From Colletotrichum lupini (taxonomy: Eukaryota > Ascomycota > Sordariomycetes > Glomerellales > Glomerellaceae), in assembly GCF_023278565.1 (NCBI RefSeq), contig NC_064677.1, positions 4,650,001-4,714,000 of the forward strand: DNA of 64,000 nt. Reading direction: 5' to 3'. The first letter of the stretch is position 1; every line of letters starts with the position of its first letter. The position numbers were made by a program, and so were the translations under genes. The notes beneath the pieces are model-generated. The model worked only from the letters and a program-made list of their open reading frames with translations, searched no databases and was not told the origin of the DNA. Shown here one piece after another: positions 23,887 through 34,098 of the stretch.

Positions 23887-24959
23887 ATGCACGCCTCCCT
23901 CAAGACGTTCCTGGCCCTGGGCCTCGCCTCGGTTGCCTGTGCCCAGCACACCAAGCAGGATGATGAGATGGGTCCCGCTGCCTTCATGTGGCCGGCTGAC
24001 AGAGTCTGGAGCGGAGACATGGACAACCAGGCTCCATGTGGTTCAAAGTCTGGTGCTGCCAACAGAACCAATTTCCCCTTGGGTGAGTCAAAAGTCTCGG
24101 AACGGAAGTTCTTGATGAAGACAAAAAGATGCGTGAGCCTTTGACTGACGAGTATCGATGGATAGTTGGTGGAAAGGTCGCTCTCGTTGCCCAGGATGAC
24201 TACTACAACAGCAAGATCTCCATCTCTTACAAGAATGGTATGTTTACGAAACTCTCGCCATTTTATTCTGTTTGAGTGTATGAACTCGACAAACAAGCAC
24301 TTCAGTCTACTTGACCTCCCCTTGACTCTCACGAAACCTTGTCAACCCCCTATTGCCCATCACAACATGACTAACAAACCCCTCAAGAACCAACCTCCAA
24401 CAGCGACTTCACCACCATCATCGAGGAACAGTCCGTCTCGGACCTGAACCCAGGCCACACCTGCGTTGACGTCCCTAACCCGCCCTCCTCCGTCGCAGCA
24501 GGCTCCAACGCGACTCTCCAAATCATCTACCGCGCCGACTGGGACGCTCCCCACAACCAGACCTTCTACGCCTGCGCCGACATCACCTACGTCGAGGCCG
24601 CCAACTTCAACACTCGCATCCCCTGCTTCAACGCCACTGAGCCTGGCGAAGACGACATCGCCGCCACCGCGTCCCCCTCCGCCTCGTCTACCAACGCTGC
24701 CTCCAACTCTGGCTCTAGCTCTGGTAGCAGCGGAAGCAAGAAGCTTTCTGGTGGTGCGATTGCCGGTATCGTCATTGGTGCCGTCGCTGGTGTTGGTCTT
24801 CTGATTGGTGCCGCGCTCTTTTTCTACCGCAAGAGCCAGCAGAAGAAGCGCAACTCGAGACTTGCCCGTATGGAGGAGAACGCGAAGCGCTCTGAACACT
24901 ACAACGCTGGCAAGGACTCGACTTCGCAGAACAGCATTAAGTTGAACAACCTTCCCTGA
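23887..24959 (+). CDS. BIM1-like (X325, LPMO-like) copper protein with membrane tail
   Basis: Three exons encode a signal peptide (MHASLKTFLALGLASVACAQ), then HTKQDDEMGPAAFMWPADRV and DNQAPCGSKSGAANRTNFPL. After splicing come VGGKVALVAQDDYYNSKISISY and the family end pattern AGSNATLQIIYRADW...NQTFYACADITYVE. This is the BIM1-like/X325 fold, an LPMO relative that binds copper through an N-terminal His and is implicated in copper acquisition in Cryptococcus. A Ser/Gly linker leads to one transmembrane helix (SGGAIAGIVIGAVAGVGLLI) and a basic cytosolic tail (YRKSQQKKR). The tail replaces the GPI anchor common in this family. Its position near fet3, a copper enzyme, suggests a copper-supply or sensing role; this is inference. 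Confidence 0.82.
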
Positions 24960-25303
24960 AAGTAGGAAAGATGGTAGCCTCGGGATTGTCTGACGATCTC
25001 TGAACCGTCATGTTGGGCAAGTTTCATGTTGTTGGTTCGAAAAGGGGGAAGGGCTGGGATTTTGAATGAGAAATGAAGACGTTTGTGATGGGCTGAGTGA
25101 GGCTGGGCTGGGAGATATTATGGGCTGGAAGAATTATGTGTTATGCGCGATGAGATGATATCCAGTTCTTAGTTTAGCAATGATTTGTTTCTTCTACTTT
25201 CTCTTACTTGAAGGCCTCTGCCATCGTCAAAAGGTAACAGTATCAAGTGAAGAAGCACAGTTCCAACTGTGTTCTTAACACCCGGGACGACATACTTCCT
25301 CGC
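24960..25303. other. convergent intergenic gap
   Basis: About 340 bases between the BIM1-like gene (+) and the Zn2Cys6 regulator (−). Expected to be 3' flanks; no feature seen. Confidence 0.4.
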
Positions 25304-27055
25304 TCAAGTCAGGTACTCGAGACAATTCGCCCCAGACGAAACCCCCGACGACGTAAAATACCACCCCCAAGCCCTCTCAAGCGCAATCACAGGAATCTTC
25401 TTCTCCCTGCACCCAAAAACATACAACAACGACTCCGCCATACCCACGCCCCCCACAAGCTCCTGCAACACGCCCGTCACCCCGTCCATAATCTCCGGGT
25501 CCGCCCGCGACTTGTACACTATAAACGCCATCGGCCGGATGAGGTCGTTCTCGAGCACCAGCGTCTCCAGTCCGTTGAGCTTCTCCTTCCGCGTCAACTG
25601 CAGCGCGTGGCCGATCATGTCGCGGTACAGCGGCGTCACGGCGGGGAGGACGTTGGCGTCGAGCCTGTGACGCTTGTAGATGGGAGCCAGGTTCTCGACG
25701 TAGAGGGACTCGAGGGTCATGGCTTGGAACCAGCGGTGCGGGTTGCGGTCTCGTTGCTGGCGCGAGGTCTGCAAGAGGGGGAAGAAGCTGGCGTGCCAGG
25801 TTTGGAGGAGGTTAGCCGACTCCTTCCAGATGGCGGCGTCGTTGGAGGGGTCGTCGGAGGGCTTGTTGGGGGATTTGGATTTGAGACCGTGGAGAGAGCG
25901 CATCATGGCGTGCTGCGTTAGATGCCACCATCGCGATGCTTCGGTGATGTTGGTGAGGCTCGACGGCATGTCTTCCATCCTGTATCTGTGTCTGCACCCG
26001 TGCGGGAAGTTGCGCGCCTGCGCCGTGACGCGGATCCCTTCTGGCCCGAACCCCTGTGCCCACGGATGCGTATCGAGTCTTTGCAAGGTATCAAACAGCG
26101 CAGACTCGAGCTCAGAAAGCCGAACCTCTTCAAACGGCACGTCATCCTCCTCCAACTGAAGACTGATAAACTGATCCATCATAGCCACGGCATGGTTATG
26201 ATGCTTCGACGCAGCTTCCGGGTTCCCCGCCATCATCTCAAACGTGGTGAACAGCATCGACGTCAGCACCATATACGGCAGCGTATACGTCGTCGCCTTC
26301 ACGCTGAAGACGGCTTTGACGGCGTGGCCGTAGTGTTCCAGCGCGGCGCGGTACTCTGCGCTGACGAGCTTGTCGCCGACGACTGGGTGAAAGGCTTTCC
26401 CAAGGGCCCCGATGCCGGAGCAGATTTCCCGGATGGCGATCTCGTGGTTGGCGTATTGCAGCGTCATCTCCGCCACGTGGTTCTTGAGCACGGTGGCGCC
26501 CTGCTCAAGGTTCACGATGAAGGACTGGAATGAGTCCCACTGCCGCTGGTTCTGGAAGAGGGCCGTCTCGTAGCCCGGGGTGATGAGGACGCGGTGGTCG
26601 GGGGTCCGGCGCTGTGCGGTAAGGGTGATATGCCCGCCATCGCCACTGCTGCCGCCGCCGGCTGGACGGGAAGTGATATGGACTTGACTATGTCTCTGTG
26701 TCGTGAGACGCAGTCCCGAGTCGAGGTAGCCCTCGCAGATACGGTTTGATTTGACGCATTTCATGCAGTGTGGTCTGGCCAAGTCACACTTGATGTGGCG
26801 TCTCCTACATGTGCGACACCACGTGAGACCCGTATTCTCCTCATCAAGGGTGGGAACGGTTCCGAGGAACGAGGACGGGGGCGAATCAAAGACGAGCATA
26901 AGAGAGTTGACATAAACGTACCTGCATTCTTTACACCCATTCCGGGTCTTGGGTGCGCTCGCACGGCTCTGTTTGGGTCGGTTCGAAAGCGAGAAGACGT
27001 GAAGCTGGCCGTTTGATGGAGTTCTAAGACCCGAAGTGATCAGTTGTTGGTTCAT
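25304..27055 (-). CDS. Zn2Cys6 fungal transcription factor
   Basis: The DNA-binding domain is split by an intron (26805–26921, donor GTACGT, acceptor ATGTAG). Splicing joins NGCKECR to RRHIKCDLARPHCMKC and VKSNRICEGY. This gives a perfect CX2CX6CX6CX2CX6C binuclear zinc cluster near residues 40–67. The spliced protein is about 544 residues, with a Gly/Ser-rich linker and a long helical C-terminal region of the fungal-specific regulatory type (for example SIEAGRG-free, Leu-rich segments such as YTLPYMVLTSMLFTTFEMM). The intron is 117 bases with no stop in frame, so an unspliced reading frame also stays open. Such proteins bind CGG-type elements in the nucleus. The target is unknown; no metabolic cluster lies beside it. 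Confidence 0.9.
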   Translation of the reverse strand: MNQQLITSGLRTPSNGQLHVFSLSNRPKQSRASAPKTRNGCKECRYVYVNSLMLVFDSPPSSFLGTVPTLDEENTGLTWCRTCRRRHIKCDLARPHCMKCVKSNRICEGYLDSGLRLTTQRHSQVHITSRPAGGGSSGDGGHITLTAQRRTPDHRVLITPGYETALFQNQRQWDSFQSFIVNLEQGATVLKNHVAEMTLQYANHEIAIREICSGIGALGKAFHPVVGDKLVSAEYRAALEHYGHAVKAVFSVKATTYTLPYMVLTSMLFTTFEMMAGNPEAASKHHNHAVAMMDQFISLQLEEDDVPFEEVRLSELESALFDTLQRLDTHPWAQGFGPEGIRVTAQARNFPHGCRHRYRMEDMPSSLTNITEASRWWHLTQHAMMRSLHGLKSKSPNKPSDDPSNDAAIWKESANLLQTWHASFFPLLQTSRQQRDRNPHRWFQAMTLESLYVENLAPIYKRHRLDANVLPAVTPLYRDMIGHALQLTRKEKLNGLETLVLENDLIRPMAFIVYKSRADPEIMDGVTGVLQELVGGVGMAESLLYVFGCREKKIPVIALERAWGWYFTSSGVSSGANCLEYLT

Positions 27056-28272
27056 AAATGAACGGGAGATGCTCCCGTTTCCCTGCTATGAAGCCACGTG
27101 CTCTTCTTCCTTAGTCGATCGTCTTCAGACGCTCGTACCAACGATGTCGGCTCCAACGGACCCTGGACACCTCTCATCTAACAGACCAGTCTCTCGCGTG
27201 CTAGGTACTTACGCCTTTGTTTCGCCCTTATCGGTACTTTGAGACGAAGCTCTCGACATCGGGCGCGATTCTAATTGAAGTTGAGAACGCGCGCCCTGGA
27301 AGCTGCGAACCACGAATGTAGGCTCGAGTGACCTGGTTTTGGTACCCATGATATCGGTAAGTACTGCAGCTCAACGCGGTGGCAACAATGTCGAAAGGTA
27401 GAAAAGGACATGGACATCAACATCAGCAGAACCAAGCAGGAGTTATGAAAGCCGGAAGTCTCAAGACGGTATGGATTTTTGAGAATATCTTAAAGATGAC
27501 GTTTCCCCTGACTACCTAGGTGAGATAACGAGCTTCTTTCATGAAGTTGATGCGGAGGATCCCGAGGATCTAAGGGAAGCATGGATCATAATCCTTTGAT
27601 GCAACAAGCCAATCAGAGGATTCTGTTGCTCTGAGAGGCGATCCCGACAGCCAATCAGATGAGCTGTAGTACGTGTTTCCTAATTGGGACTCGGCCGGAA
27701 TCCTTTAAAGTTCATGATGACTTTGGACAGACTAAGCTGGGTGAATGAAACTCCTGCTCAGCACTTTCCACTGGCAGTCCTCGTCTTTATCCTTCTCTTC
27801 CTAAGCTGCATATGTCCTTTACCGAGTCTCAAGAAGTTAGATCGCCGCGATGGCTGTTCTTTAGAAGAAACTCAACCTCCAACTCTATCAACTCTCACCA
27901 ACTAGCGGGCCACTAAAAACTGACAGCTTTCCTTACCACGACCCCAGCAGCAACGCCACAGAGCCTTATGGGTGAATTATCGAAACAATGGGAACTGATT
28001 CTTACACCGTTAAAAGAGCTGTGGGTATGCGCTGGGCCTCGCGTTTGATGTAGAATACATTGACACGTTTGTGACATGGTCGCATGTGCGGTTCTTAGTG
28101 GTCAAGAGATGGCTAGAGGCAGCCAAACCTCTGCCTATGAGTTAGAGAAACCTGGAGACTCGCATACTATTGAGACAAAAATTGGTTTCTCAGTAGAACG
28201 GGAATGGGAATTGTGTTGCTGGATTTGAATGGTGAAGTGTATGAAAGGGGGAGAAGCACCTGGGGAAGGCCA
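27056..28272. other. intergenic, left part of gene desert
   Basis: Promoter side of the Zn2Cys6 gene and flank of the MITE. It contains one short open frame beginning near 27388 (MSKGRKGHGHQHQQNQ) that ends after about 45 codons; I do not call it a gene. No other motif seen. Confidence 0.4.
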
Positions 28273-28280
28273 GCTAGAAA
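28273..28280. repeat. 8-bp target-site duplication (left), GCTAGAAA
   Basis: The same eight bases directly flank the other end of the MITE at 28969–28976. An exact 8-bp duplication is typical of hAT-type insertion. Confidence 0.85.
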
Positions 28281-28968
28281 GTGAACACAGGTAAACTGAC
28301 CTGTGGGGGGGGGGGGGGGGGTGTTAGCTGACCACCCCACATTTCCACGTGAGTGTGGCCCGTGCCACTCCGTAGGTGATCTAAAAGTAATTTAGAATCG
28401 ATTCGAAATCGATTCTAAATTAGCTTTAAGTTAAATTAAATTAATATAAGTAATTTTTAATATTAAAATTTTATTTATTAATTGAATTATTTATAAATAT
28501 ATTTTTTAGTATTTGAAGAAAAAGTAGTATTATAAGAAGGAAAATTAAAATATAAAACTATTATTAAATATTAAAATTAATAAAAATTAACTTAGAATTA
28601 TTTCTAAATTAATTCTAAACTAGTTCTAAACTCGTTCTAAATTAATTCTTAAAATATATTCTAAGATATATTTTAAAAATTAAAAACTTTAATTTTTATA
28701 TTAAAATTAATTATTAAATATATTAATTATTATAATATATTTAAAAGAATATACTTCATATTAAAATAAGTGTTTTTTATTATATTTAAGTTATAATTTA
28801 TAATTAGTTCTAAATTAATTCCGAATTACTTTAAAATTACTTTAGAATCAGGTCAGCTGGACCCACCTTTTCTTCACGGGCCAATCAAAAGAGCGCTCAG
28901 GTCACGTCCCTTTTCCTTGGTCAGGTCAGGTAACCGGGGGGGCCACAGGTCAGTTTACCTGTGTTCAC
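28281..28968. mobile_element. hAT-like MITE, 688 bp, AT-rich core
   Basis: The ends are perfect inverted repeats of 26 bases beginning GTGAACACAGGTAAACTGAC, flanked by the 8-bp duplication GCTAGAAA. Just inside the repeats are a G-run on the left (about 28304–28321) and a shorter one on the right. The core (about 28381–28858) is almost entirely A and T, with many variants of TTCTAAA and AGTAATTT in both directions, including a near-palindrome around AATCGATTCGAAATCGATT (about 28395–28420). There is no transposase frame, so the element is non-autonomous. The 8-bp duplication points to a hAT-type transposase. The AT-rich core may reflect repeat-induced point mutation, but could also be original. 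Confidence 0.88.
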
Positions 28969-28976
28969 GCTAGAAA
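28969..28976. repeat. 8-bp target-site duplication (right), GCTAGAAA
   Basis: Copy of the left duplication, directly next to the right inverted repeat of the MITE. Confidence 0.85.
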
Positions 28977-30670
28977 TTGAAATGGGCTGGTGGTCTCAGC
29001 TACAGCCCGGCGAGCACGTGGACCACTCCGTACATCAAGTACCCAGCTCTGATTTCCGTTGGCTCCAAGGAGCTCGAGATACGATAGTAGCCTTTGGAGA
29101 CTCTGATTTGGTGGGCCAGATTGGAGTAAATCCAACCTTATGCCGTTCCCCTTGCGCGAGCGTTCGAACAATTGTAGTCGGTTGGGCATCTGCCTACACA
29201 ATGCGGCAGTCGATTGGCGTATGATTGAAGATGAGAGCCAACGGAGCAAAGTCCGAAAGGCAACAAGCAACAGACGGTATACGGAGACTTTGGTCTACAC
29301 ATTCAATGCGCAGCGATCCAGTAGCTCAAACCATCAGGGTCTTTGATTGATGAGCGATCGGGATGTCAACGACCAAAGATCATTCCGATCACTGTCGAGT
29401 ACGGATGCAAACGTGGGAAAGACAACTACAAGTCGAATCCTCCGAGTGGTCAGTGTGTGCTAATGATAGACTATAGTCCCGCAACCCCCGAGTTACCAAG
29501 AAATGCTTGAACGGCGGTTGAACCGTTGTCGGGGACGTGTTTGGGCAACTTTCCCGCCGCGTCAAGGCCGGCAACTCCGGGCGCAAAAGTTCATTGAATA
29601 CGAAAGTCTATCGGAGCGGTAGATCCATGCCGAATCGAAAGCGACTGCCCAGATTGGCAGTTGGACTGCGGTCCAAAGTCAAGGGAACATGTCCTTGGAA
29701 TGTCTCTCTGGTTGATACTCTTCCTGTTAGGTTAGTGCAGTACGATCCACGATCACCAGCCTAGGAGACTTTTGTTAGTGTCCATCGAGATCCACGGACG
29801 CTACTTCCTTCCTCTCCCCGCGATTTGAGGCATTCTTTTCCTTTCTAGTGCGTCCGTACGGATAGGTGTGATGGAAGAAAATGGGGCCAAACGACCAAAG
29901 CCAAGACTGGGACTTGTCTGCGGAACTGTGAACATCCTCGCAGTCAGGCCCCTTTCTAGGTTCACGTTGCGGGAGAATCCTTATTAAACCGTCCGATCTT
30001 CGAGTCAGTTGACTTAGTTAAGACGAAAACCTAATTCAAATAAACACACCTCAGAGCCAGCACATATACACCACTCTACTGTGTAAGATGAACGGACTAA
30101 AGAAGCCCACTGAGTCGTCGAACAGGTCCGCCCCAAACTGTTCATCCCCTTTGCGACCTCGAAATTTCCACTGTTTTCATTTCGCAACTCCAAACCTTGT
30201 CATGGATGTCGGCAGTTGGGGACGCTGATGAGCCCCATCTCGATATTAACTCTCCGAAGTCTAAATCGTCAACGGACGCAGTAATGGTCCTGACGGAACA
30301 CTCGGGCCAACAAAAACTCGCCCTTTTTTCCCACTCGAAAGCCTCCGGCGGCCGTTTGTGCCACGAGAATAGATGATCAGTAGACCCACAAAGCAATATC
30401 ACCGAATCCGAGTGCATCGGCGCTCGCGGGGCAGGCTGGGATGAGGTTGTATGCGGTTATTATGATCGAAACTTTGTCTTTTGGGTACTGCGGGACATCC
30501 GGTTCTACAGTATGTCAAGATAAATAAAGCCGGCTCACTTCTCCTTGGCCTCCTGGTATGCTCGGCTTTGAAGTTTCCCGTAGCCAACGCAAGTCGTCCA
30601 ACGAGTCCATTCCTTACAACAACAAACTTACACACGTTCGCTTCCAACAACAAACAAAACTCCATCCAAG
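28977..30670. other. intergenic, right part of gene desert
   Basis: About 1.7 kb between the MITE and the crystallin-like gene. Only short motif-free frames occur. Near 30510–30530 AT-rich sequence (AAGATAAATAAAG) may serve as the core promoter of the next gene. Confidence 0.4.
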
Positions 30671-31395
30671 ATGAAGAGCTTCACCACCCTCGTTCTCGCG
30701 GCCACCGCCGTCTCCGCCGCCGCCGTCAGCAAGCCCCTTGTGCAGCGCAACACCGGCTCCGACCTCAACATCAAGATCGGCAACGACATTGTCAACTCTG
30801 CCGCCTACGAGAAGTTCCTCAACACCGAGGTCCTGGCGCCCAAGCAGCTCCAGACCCGCCAGGACGGCGAGCCCGACCCCAACCGCAACGAGACCAACCC
30901 CGAGACCATCTTTGTGCTTCAGTGCACCGATGCTGTAAGTTTTGAGAGATTTGACTGGTTATGAAGCAGTACTGACATCAATAGGGTTTCCGTGGTGAAT
31001 GCCTCGTCTTCGGCGCCAGCCCCGGCGACTGTGGTAAGTAACCGTAATCTGCAATCGTAATGAGATGAATAAGTGCTGACTCGTATGTGAAGTCTCCTAC
31101 TTCAACTTCCAGGCCGCCAACTCCACCGCGATCAGCGACCGCTTCAACGACCAGGTCTCTTCCCTCTCCACCAACACTGGTGGCAAGTGCCAGTTCTACA
31201 AGTAAGTAGTCTTGAGATGAGTCTCAAATTTTCCAACAAGATATACTAACAGTTCACCAAAGGTACAAGGGCTGCAACAACAAGGGCAATGACCGTGGCC
31301 TGACCTCTTCTTACAACTACAACCTGGCCGTCGCTCTCCCCGACGACCCCCGCACCGTCGAGTACGAGAACCAGATCACCTCCTGGAGATGCTAA
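30671..31395 (+). CDS. small secreted protein, beta/gamma-crystallin-like
   Basis: Four exons give about 184 residues. A signal peptide (MKSFTTLVLAATAVSAAAV) precedes a pro-region with a possible Kex2-like site (LQTR|Q). The mature domain has CTDAGFRGECLVFGASPGDC, FNDQVSSLSTNTGGKCQFYK and YKGCNNKG, and ends ENQITSWRC. This spacing of a Cys-x-Gly strand, a DxVSS turn and a terminal Ser-Trp-Arg-Cys is what I associate with secreted fungal beta/gamma-crystallin-like proteins. Three introns (after CTDA, after PGDC and before YKGCNN) all have GTAAGT donors. Homologues are abundant secreted proteins with no known enzymatic activity. An antimicrobial or effector role is possible but not shown here. 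Confidence 0.78.
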
Positions 31396-32251
31396 GCTGT
31401 CCGAAGTGCCGGCTGAATTTTGAATCGGCCATTTATATACATACCACAATTAGCAGTTGAATTATAGTTCTATTTGCTTTGCTTGAGGGCTACTGGGCAA
31501 TCTTCTGAACTGCCCTTCAAAGTATCGCACCAGTACTGCACAGCTTCGACCTCACTGCTCGTATTTCGAAAAATAGTGATGAAATGACCAATCTAACCCT
31601 GCCAACCACTGCGTCCGTATTCGTGCATTGTTGCATTTGAGATGGCACCACAGTTCGTCTGATGGGGCTTACAAACACAGCCTGACCTTGCCAACGTAGA
31701 GGAGGTGGTTTTCTGAGGCGATCTGCACGCACTGCCCCTTGGCTCCGAATTGCCAGATGCGGCAGGTTGGGTTTCGGACGACAGCGCTGATTGGATCTTT
31801 GCTGTTGCATTCGCCCTCATGGGAGCAGTACCACGTTCAGCCGCCATGCAGCTGTATCGGCTGGAAGCAAACGTACACTCGGCTACACGATTTAATTTCA
31901 GCTCTTCTTTCCTATAGGCTGCCTCTGTTCAGCTCGGCTCGTAGCTCAAGTCAGTCAAGGTTGTATTGTACGTTACAGGAGTCCCGAAGCCGGATAAGTA
32001 TGGTTGACAAGAGCAGCTAAAGCACCTAATATCACCTGGAGTATATCGGGGTTGCGCATTTTCGTGAACGCCAACCTGCGTTGCTGGAATGACTTTTAAC
32101 TATAAGAGAGACGAAGCATTGCATCAATACCAATTTGTCACCATGGACTTCTCGGAAACTGGAAGTCTCTCCCATAGCCTGCTCTAAACTCCAAATCCCA
32201 GAGAGTCGGCATCGTTTCCAAAATCTTCTGCTGGATACCTAGGATCGAAAG
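31396..32251. other. intergenic
   Basis: About 850 bases between two plus-strand secreted-protein genes. No supported feature. Confidence 0.4.
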
Positions 32252-32778
32252 ATGCGTTCGCTTCTTTTCTTTAGCATGATCCTTTGCTGGGCAGCTTGGT
32301 CAGATCCCGCGTGCACCGTAGATCGAGGACTCTGCTGATTGATTAATGCAGGGAAGCATCCGGTCAAGTCGTCACGTTGACCCCATCGACGATAGATCGA
32401 GCCAGGACAGTCACCGTCACGAGGACAGAAACTAGGGAAACCACAACCACCGCCACTACGACGGCGACTGCTGTCGTGACAAGCCCGACGACGACGACGC
32501 TGCGAGAAGTCTCAACCACCACTGCACTCGTCACTCAGACCATCACGAGAACGACCACGGCGCCCTGCTCAGCTCTCAACTGTCCCAAGGTCACCTCTAC
32601 CGGTACCATCTGCAAGAGCTGCTTCGTCGCGCAATGTACTACCACTTCGTCCATTACAAAGTCTTGCGGCTGCTCTGTCCTCTCAACTGCGTCCGTCGAC
32701 TTTGAGTGTGAAGAGGCTGATGTTTGTAATAAGATTGGGTGCAGGACTGTGTATGCAGTTGCAACTCCTGTGTGCTAG
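32252..32778 (+). CDS. secreted Thr-rich, Cys-rich protein
   Basis: A short first exon encodes a signal peptide (MRSLLFFSMILCWAAW). It joins, through a phase-2 intron ending at 32351, to GQVVTLTPSTIDRARTVTV. A threonine-dominated stalk follows (many TTT and TTTA runs), then a domain of about 65 residues with 11 cysteines: APCSALNCP, TICKSCFVAQC, KSCGCS, FECEEADVC, IGCRTVY and a C-terminal Cys. The donor is ambiguous: GTCAGA at about 32298 or GTGCAC a little later. Both keep frame. No GPI signal is visible, so secretion or wall association by disulphides and O-glycans is likely. The cysteine pattern is not one I can name. Confidence 0.55.
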
Positions 32779-34098
32779 AGTCTCGTGCTCTTTTCAAAAT
32801 CATGAGTTGGGGCGTAGTGGATGGTGTGAGGAGTCGCTACAATTAGGTCAGCTTCGGGGACTGAAGAAGTTTTGCTGCAGCTCCTATAGGTACTCAATCG
32901 TAGCCGCAATCATCCCCTTGAGCGAATGATCTCCTGGATTATGCATGATTTACTAAACGTATAGAGTGTTGTCTTCAAAGAGACTAAGGCTGCACAAAGT
33001 CGGCAACTCGGACACTTCTTCCTGTAGATGACATGGCCCCAAATCTCCGCACACGATCTCCAATATTATGAGGGGTTGTTGCGTGATGTTGTTTGGAGAT
33101 TGGAGGAATGCAGTGTCGGCCGACCATGGACTTTGTGGGCTATTGTGCCACTGCTGCATTGAAATAATGCGAGTTGACTGCATGAACCGTTTGAACCAAC
33201 ACGCAGTGGACAGCTCGTGGGTAAAAGGATCCCACCGGAATCAGCCAAAGCCAAATCTATTGTCTTGCTAAACACAAACATGGATCGAATCATGGATGAG
33301 TGTTCGTCCGGCATGTCGCGCAAGGGCAGATCGGCCCGAACTGGAACCCAACATCTTCAGAAGTTCAGGCGGTCACTGCCAACATACTCACTCCTCATTG
33401 AGAGATTGATCAGTTTTTGATGTCACCCAGGCAGGCAACTTAAGCATGTCTTGCTTCTGTACTATACCTCGGATGATCGGATCCTACCGAATTGACATAA
33501 AAAGTGGCCGTCGGCCCATGATGTTGCGACCTAATATCCGGCCGTGTTGGCTGCCAAGGCACAGTTCTCTCACGAGAACACGCTAAACCAACCAGTCATC
33601 CAGTCCAGCGCACAACGGGAGCCATGCCCGTCGGTGAAAAGATCGCTTAAAATTGGCTCGTCGAAAATTTCAAGACGCTACTGCAAAGTCCCCAAGCAAT
33701 CAATGACATCAGGCTCACCAATCTTAAGTGCCTTGGGTCAGTGATTGCTGCGGCTACAGGAATCGCGGGGGTTGCGGCCGGGGGTGGTTGATCGTCTACT
33801 GCGTAAATCGTCTTCTCCAGTTCTTTGCCCCCCGGTTCCCCCCTCACGATTCCCCGCAGTTGTCGGTTCGATCAACACCGAGCACGTTTGTCCGGATGCT
33901 ACGCTGCGCCGGGGTACAACGGATGGGACCGGGGGGCCGGTGTTGGCAGGGAAGGGTAGTAGGATGCCCTTTAAAGAAGACGCGATGGCTTCCTCTTGCG
34001 CGCGCGGTTTGTCGATTGGCTGTTGGCTTTTTAACTCTTTTTTCGGCTATCGTGTTGCATCTGTCAAGTTTCAGCCATAGTCAAAAAGGAACGCCACG
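32779..34098. other. intergenic, GH35 promoter side
   Basis: About 1.3 kb with no convincing gene. Open frames near 33550–34080 have Pro/Arg-rich composition and no motif. Confidence 0.4.
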
